Positions 6,808 through 10,624 of a DNA stretch of 10,624 bases are shown here, in pieces. This stretch comes from an uncultured Bacilli bacterium (GTDB taxonomy: Bacteria; Bacillota_I; Bacilli_A; RF39; UBA660): NCBI GenBank assembly GCA_948760655.1, contig CAQBKK010000039.1, positions 1 to 10,624 of the forward strand. Direction: 5' to 3'. The position numbers and the translations under genes were made by a program. The notes below the pieces were generated by a model. It did not search any database. It was given only the letters and a program-made list of their open reading frames with translations, and was not told where the DNA came from. Every line of letters begins with the position of its first letter. The first letter of the stretch is position 1.

Positions 6808-9800
6808 ATGAAAAAAGTTATGGATGCCAATAAAATGTGTTCTAGTATTGCCTATTTATTTAGTGAAGTAGCAGCTATTTATCCGATTACACCATCTAGT
6901 CCAATGGCTTCTAATATAGATTATTTAAATCATACAAATAAGCTTAATTTGTTAAATAAACATGTTCGATTAGTAGAAATGCAAAGTGAGGCTGGAGCTG
7001 CGGGAGCTATGCATGGTGCTTTAATTACAGGGTCTCTTGCTACAACGTTTACTGCTAGTCAGGGGTTACTTTTAATGTTACCTAATATGTATAAGATGGC
7101 AGGAGAAATGTTACCTGGTGTTATTCATGTTGCAAGTCGTACTATTGCCACTCATGCTCTTTCTATTTTTGGAGATCATAGTGATATGTATGCTACACGT
7201 GGAACTGGTTTTTGTATTTTGGCTTCTACAAATATTGAAGATGTTCGTGTAAATACTGCTGTTGCTCATTTGGCTTCGATGAAAGGAAGTTTACCTTTTT
7301 TACATTTTTTTGATGGATTTCGAACTAGCCATGAGTTACATGCTATAGAAGATATTTCTGATAATGAGTTTTTAAAGCTTATTTCTTATGCAGATATTCA
7401 AAACTATAAAGAAAGATGCTTAAATGTAGATAAACAAATTCAAAAAGGAATGGCTAGTAATGAAGATATTTATTTTCAAACTGTAGAGGCAAGAAATACC
7501 GCTTATTTGGAAATGCCAGATATCGTTTCTTCTTTTATGGAAGAAGTTAATAAAATTACACATACGCAGATAAAACCATTTAATTATTATGGAAGTAAAG
7601 ACGCAGAACATATCCTTGTTGCTATGGGAAGTGTTGTAGATACTATTCGATTAGTGGTGGATGCCGAAAATAAAAAGGGAGCTAAACTTGGTGTTATTGA
7701 AGTGCATTTGTATCGTCCTTTTAGTAAAGAATATTTGTTAAATGTTTTGCCAAATAGTGTCAAAAGAATTGCTGTTCTTGATCGAACAAAAGAGGCTGGA
7801 AGTATAGGGGAACCTCTTTATTTGGATATTGTTTCTGCTTTGCAAGGTAGGGGAATAGAAATTGTTGGAGGAAGATATGGATTGTCTAGTAAGAATACCA
7901 CTCCAGGAGATATTTACAGTGTATTTAAAATGTTGCAGTCTGAACTTGTCAATTCGTTTACAATAGGCATTGAAGATGATGTGACGCACTATAGTTTACC
8001 TAAAGAACAATATGAAGTAGATTTAGGAGCAAAAGAAATACAAATTTATGGTTTTGGTAGTGATGGTATGGTAAGTGCTAGCAAAGAAATTTTAAATTTG
8101 GTTTCTTCTAAATTAGAAAAATATGTAGATGGATATTTTTCTTATGATTCTAAAAAAAGTGGGGGAGTTACTGTTAGTAATTTGCGTATTAAAAATACAA
8201 ATGTCTATGCTCCTTTTTATGTGACTCATCCAGATTTAGTTGTGGTTACAAAAGATGAGTATTTTCAAAAATTTCAAATGTTAGAAGGAATACGAAAAAA
8301 TGGTATTTTACTTATTAATACTACAGATACTCATGCACTTGATAAAAAAATAAGTTTACATGATAAAGAAATTATAAAATCTAAAAACATCCAAGTTTAT
8401 GTTGTAAATGCTTCTAAACTAGCAGCAGAACATTCTATTAAGGGAAAGATAAATAAGATTATGGAAGTTCTTATTTTGAATATATTAGGTATTTCTAATG
8501 CTACTTTATTGGTTCAGGAGGCTATTATGGAAACGTTTAAGACTAAAGGAGAAGACGTTATAAGAAATAATAAAGAGGCAGTTGGGAATGCTTTAGATAG
8601 TTTACAGCATATTACATTTACAGAAAATGGTTTTGTTTTTAAAGAACCTGAAACTTTATTTGAGAGTATTACTGCTCGTAAAGGAGATAATATTTCTGTA
8701 AGTGGTTTATTGGAAGTAAAAGACGGAACGTTTGTCGGAGGAACTTCTCGCTTGGAAAAACGTAAAATAGCTGATCAAGTGGTTAAGTGGATTCCAGAAA
8801 ATTGTATTCAGTGTGGAATGTGTAGTTTTGTTTGTCCTCATGCAGTGATTCGTTCTTTTAAAACGAAAAATAAGGATGTTGGAAAAGCACTTTTTGGGAG
8901 TGATTCTTTTAATTATCTTGTGAGTATTAGTGAAGCAGATTGTACAAGCTGTGGTCTTTGTATTCGCGTTTGTCCTGGTATGAGGGGGGAAAAAGCTTTG
9001 GAATTTGGAACATTTGATTCTGAAAAACAGAAACAGAGTGATTATTATTTTAATGAATACCAGAATCCTGACTCTGATAAAAAAGATACTGTAAAGGATT
9101 TGAGTTTTGTGCGTCCTCTTTTTGAATTTTCTGGTGCTTGTGCGGGTTGTGGAGAAACATCTTATATTCGTATTTTGACACAATTATTTGGAAAACGATT
9201 AGTGATTGCTAATGCTACTGGATGTTCTTCTATTTATGGAGGGAGTGTTCCTTCTACACCTTATACTCTTTCTTGGGCGAATTCTTTGTTTGAAGATAAT
9301 GCGGAGTTTGCGTTTGGAATGCATATTTCTTACGAACAAAAAAGAGAGCAAATTGTGTCTATTATGACAAAATCTATGAAATCTGTTTCGGAGGAAGTAC
9401 AGGATGTATTTGCCACTTGGTTAGCGAATAAAAATGATTTTGCTATTACATATCCTTTAAAAGAAAAATTGAAGGGTTTAGAGATATCAAAAGATTTACA
9501 AGATTTGCTTGATTATATTCCAGCACGTACTGTTTGGGCGATTGGCGGAGATGGTTGGGCTTATGATATTGGTTTTGGAGGAATTGATCATGTGCTTTCT
9601 AGTGATGAAAATGTAAAAATTTTAGTTTTAGATACAGAGGTGTATTCCAATACTGGAGGACAAATGTCTAAGTCATCGAAAATAGGGCAAGTTGCAGAGT
9701 TTGCAGATTTTGGTAAGAGAAATGCAAAGAAAGATTTGTTTAAAATTGCTTTATCTTATCCAAATTGTTATGTGGCTAGTATTTGTTTGGGGGCAGATTT

Positions 9801-10158
9801 TCATCAAACTATTCAGGCATTTAAAGAAGCAGAAGAGCATAATGGCCCTAGCATTATCTTAGCTTATGCTCCTTGTGTTGAGCATGGAATAAAGGGAGGC
9901 TTATCGTGTACAACTGAAGAACAGAAACTAGCAGTAGAGGTAGGGTATCAACTTTTAATGCGTTATAAACCAGAAGAGGGCAAATTGTATTTGGATTCTA
10001 AAGAACCAGACTTTTCTAGGTATTATGAGTTTGTGGAAAATGAAACTAGGTATCATGCTTTGAAAATTAAGGATGAGAATTTAGCTAATGAATTACTTGA
10101 AATCAATAAACAAAATGCTATTAAAAGATACAAGGAGTATAAAGAAAGAAGCAGTTAA
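6808..10158 (+). CDS. nifJ: Pyruvate:ferredoxin (flavodoxin) oxidoreductase
   Basis: This enzyme oxidises pyruvate with CoA to acetyl-CoA and CO2 and passes electrons to ferredoxin or flavodoxin, the central step of anaerobic fermentation in the cytoplasm. All domains are present in one 1116-residue chain, slightly shorter than the usual 1170-1200. The substrate motif YPITPSSPMA starts at residue 25, and EMQSEAGA at 57-64 holds the TPP-activating Glu61. DRTKEAGSIGEPLYLD marks the CoA-side domain. Two 4Fe-4S motifs follow: Cys666/669/672/676 and Cys712/715/718/722. The third cluster uses Cys778, Cys781, Cys806 and Cys1023. TPP is bound by GGDGWAYDIG (913-922) and NTGGQ (948-952). The start at 6808 is chosen because AAGGAG lies 7 bases upstream; an in-frame ATG at 6733 is upstream of the promoter and lacks a ribosome site. 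The gene stands alone between a promoter and a terminator. Confidence 0.97.
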   Translation: MKKVMDANKMCSSIAYLFSEVAAIYPITPSSPMASNIDYLNHTNKLNLLNKHVRLVEMQSEAGAAGAMHGALITGSLATTFTASQGLLLMLPNMYKMAGEMLPGVIHVASRTIATHALSIFGDHSDMYATRGTGFCILASTNIEDVRVNTAVAHLASMKGSLPFLHFFDGFRTSHELHAIEDISDNEFLKLISYADIQNYKERCLNVDKQIQKGMASNEDIYFQTVEARNTAYLEMPDIVSSFMEEVNKITHTQIKPFNYYGSKDAEHILVAMGSVVDTIRLVVDAENKKGAKLGVIEVHLYRPFSKEYLLNVLPNSVKRIAVLDRTKEAGSIGEPLYLDIVSALQGRGIEIVGGRYGLSSKNTTPGDIYSVFKMLQSELVNSFTIGIEDDVTHYSLPKEQYEVDLGAKEIQIYGFGSDGMVSASKEILNLVSSKLEKYVDGYFSYDSKKSGGVTVSNLRIKNTNVYAPFYVTHPDLVVVTKDEYFQKFQMLEGIRKNGILLINTTDTHALDKKISLHDKEIIKSKNIQVYVVNASKLAAEHSIKGKINKIMEVLILNILGISNATLLVQEAIMETFKTKGEDVIRNNKEAVGNALDSLQHITFTENGFVFKEPETLFESITARKGDNISVSGLLEVKDGTFVGGTSRLEKRKIADQVVKWIPENCIQCGMCSFVCPHAVIRSFKTKNKDVGKALFGSDSFNYLVSISEADCTSCGLCIRVCPGMRGEKALEFGTFDSEKQKQSDYYFNEYQNPDSDKKDTVKDLSFVRPLFEFSGACAGCGETSYIRILTQLFGKRLVIANATGCSSIYGGSVPSTPYTLSWANSLFEDNAEFAFGMHISYEQKREQIVSIMTKSMKSVSEEVQDVFATWLANKNDFAITYPLKEKLKGLEISKDLQDLLDYIPARTVWAIGGDGWAYDIGFGGIDHVLSSDENVKILVLDTEVYSNTGGQMSKSSKIGQVAEFADFGKRNAKKDLFKIALSYPNCYVASICLGADFHQTIQAFKEAEEHNGPSIILAYAPCVEHGIKGGLSCTTEEQKLAVEVGYQLLMRYKPEEGKLYLDSKEPDFSRYYEFVENETRYHALKIKDENLANELLEINKQNAIKRYKEYKERSS

Positions 10159-10170
10159 AAAATAATAAGG

Positions 10171-10200
10171 CAAAATCTTTGTAGGTTTTGTTTTTTTCTT
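10171..10200 (+). terminator. Rho-independent terminator of the oxidoreductase gene
   Basis: CAAAATC at 10171-10177 pairs with GGTTTTG at 10184-10190 (one G-U pair) around a 6-base loop, followed by TTTTTTTCTT. It lies 12 bases after the stop codon. Confidence 0.8.
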
Positions 10201-10227
10201 GAAAATGAGAAGAAAGTAAGATAAGAT
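10199..10227 (+). promoter_or_regulatory. Promoter of the poly-G gene
   Basis: TTGAAA at 10199-10204 (five of six bases of the -35 box) and TAAGAT at 10222-10227 (four of six of the -10 box) are 17 bases apart. The -35 box overlaps the end of the upstream terminator's T run. The predicted start near 10234 is followed by the strong ribosome site AGAGGAGG at 10241-10248. Confidence 0.55.
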
Positions 10228-10255
10228 TGTTGTAGAAAATAGAGGAGGAAAAGAA

Positions 10256-10583
10256 ATGAAAAAAATAAGAAAAAACCTCCCAACCAGAAAAAGTCTTCTG
10301 GGGGGGGGGTCTATTAAGAAATAGAAAGAAACCAGATAGACTTGAAGGTTTTAACAAAAACCAAAAACAAAAGAAAATGATTATAGGTTCTATTGTAGGA
10401 ATACTAGCAATACTTGGAGCTATCACATTATATAGAACCTATGCGTTGTATGAAGAAGAAAAAGAATTCAATGTGTTAAAAGGGACTATCCCAGATTTTG
10501 GGTATGACATTAAAATGTTAAGTGTAGTAGTAGACGACAAGAAAGAAACAACTATTCCAGCTAGGGGACTATATACCTGTTAA
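10256..10583 (+). CDS. Small membrane-anchored protein, out of frame at a G10 tract and cut short at its 3' end
   Basis: A strong ribosome site (AGAGGAGG) lies 7 bases before the ATG at 10256, but this frame stops at 10322-10324 after 22 codons, ending GGGSIKK. The next frame is open through the G run to TAA at 10581-10583. Nine G instead of ten would join them into 108 residues: a basic N-terminus (KKIRKNLPTRKSLLGGGLL), one membrane helix at about 41-60 (IIGSIVGILAILGAITLY), then a start of an outer domain (LKGTIPDFGYDIKML, VVVDDKKETTIP). This is the layout of a type II-anchored surface protein. I recall similar short proteins in uncultured Bacillota, where the chain goes on for many more residues after this point, so the C-terminus also looks truncated. 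The alternative ATG at 10377 has no ribosome site, which argues for the frameshift reading. The function is unknown. Confidence 0.6.
10284..10301 (+). repeat. Hairpin overlapping the start of the G run
   Basis: CCAGAA at 10284-10289 and TTCTGG at 10296-10301 are perfect inverted copies with a 6-base loop. The 3' arm includes the first two G of the homopolymer. Confidence 0.65.
10300..10309 (+). repeat. Homopolymer of ten G
   Basis: Ten consecutive G lie 45 bases into a coding region in DNA of about 70% A+T. No other G run of this length occurs in the window. A change of one base decides whether the gene is open or closed. Confidence 0.95.
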
Positions 10584-10605
10584 ACACACGGTGCGTGTTT
10601 AACAG
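10577..10605. repeat. Perfect 11-bp-arm inverted repeat ending the poly-G gene
   Basis: CTGTTAAACAC at 10577-10587 and GTGTTTAACAG at 10595-10605 are exact inverted copies separated by ACGGTGC. The stop codon of the poly-G gene (10581-10583) lies in the left arm. No T run follows, so this is not an ordinary terminator. Confidence 0.85.
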
Positions 10606-10624
10606 TCGGGCATAACCCCACTGC
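10584..10624. other. GC-shifted, hairpin-rich segment of unknown origin at the window edge
   Basis: From 10577 to the edge 25 of 48 bases are G or C, against about 30% in neighbouring DNA. A second hairpin follows the inverted repeat directly: CAGT and GGG (10603-10610) face CCC and ACTG (10616-10623) with one C-C mismatch. GTGCG at 10591-10595 matches the GUGYG start of group II introns. It could be the edge of a mobile element or structured RNA, or a mis-joined contig end. Confidence 0.4.

Noticed and set aside
8707..9183. 158-residue minus frame inside the oxidoreductase gene
   Set aside because: It lies antisense to conserved 4Fe-4S motifs, has low complexity and no ribosome site.
10121..10426. 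101-residue minus frame across the poly-G region
   Set aside because: It is antisense to a terminator, promoter, ribosome site and start; its Phe/Pro-rich translation is the mirror of A- and G-rich runs.
1..10624. CRISPR array, tRNA or rRNA genes
   Set aside because: No regularly spaced repeats, cloverleaf-like segments or rRNA-like stretches were seen on either strand.

Overview
The window is AT-rich (roughly 70% A+T), uses standard-code TGG for tryptophan and ends its intact genes with TAA, and has strong AGGAGG-type ribosome binding sites. Together with a one-polypeptide pyruvate:ferredoxin oxidoreductase, this points to an anaerobic, fermentative low-GC Bacillota member, probably an Erysipelotrichia/RF39-like or Mollicutes-related gut bacterium. 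The taxonomy is inferred from style, not from a marker gene.

Positions 1-4570 hold the end of a surface-polysaccharide operon on the + strand. It has a 5'-truncated family 2 glycosyltransferase, then a single frame in which a Wzx-like flippase is joined to a complete GT11 fucosyltransferase-like enzyme, then a large multi-pass membrane protein with a GT-C-like look. The operon ends at a hairpin terminator whose 3' arm is also the ribosome binding site of the next gene. The likely joint task is to build, export and decorate a cell-surface glycan.

Positions 4568-5378 carry an accessory ORF6N-domain gene with a C-terminal HDRF-type domain. Two frameshifts break its tail, and the lost residues can still be read in the other frames. 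From 5383 to 6364 lies a self-contained unit: promoter, a cation diffusion facilitator whose metal-site residues fit the manganese type, and a bidirectional terminator. That terminator is shared with a small convergent coiled-coil gene (6680-6363, minus strand). A compact divergent promoter region then leads to a complete 1116-residue pyruvate:ferredoxin oxidoreductase (6808-10158), followed by its own terminator.

The last 430 bases are the most unusual. A well-signalled small membrane-anchored protein gene starts at 10256, but a run of ten G residues puts it out of frame after 22 codons; nine G would restore a 108-residue protein. A hairpin lies just before the run. The same gene is then cut off at 10577-10605 by an 11-bp-arm inverted repeat where base composition jumps to about 52% GC, and this continues to the window edge. 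The flippase/GT11 joint likewise sits on a short (AAAG)3 repeat at which loss of one unit would split the fusion into two coupled genes. Both are candidate slippage switches in surface-related genes, and both could also be assembly errors.
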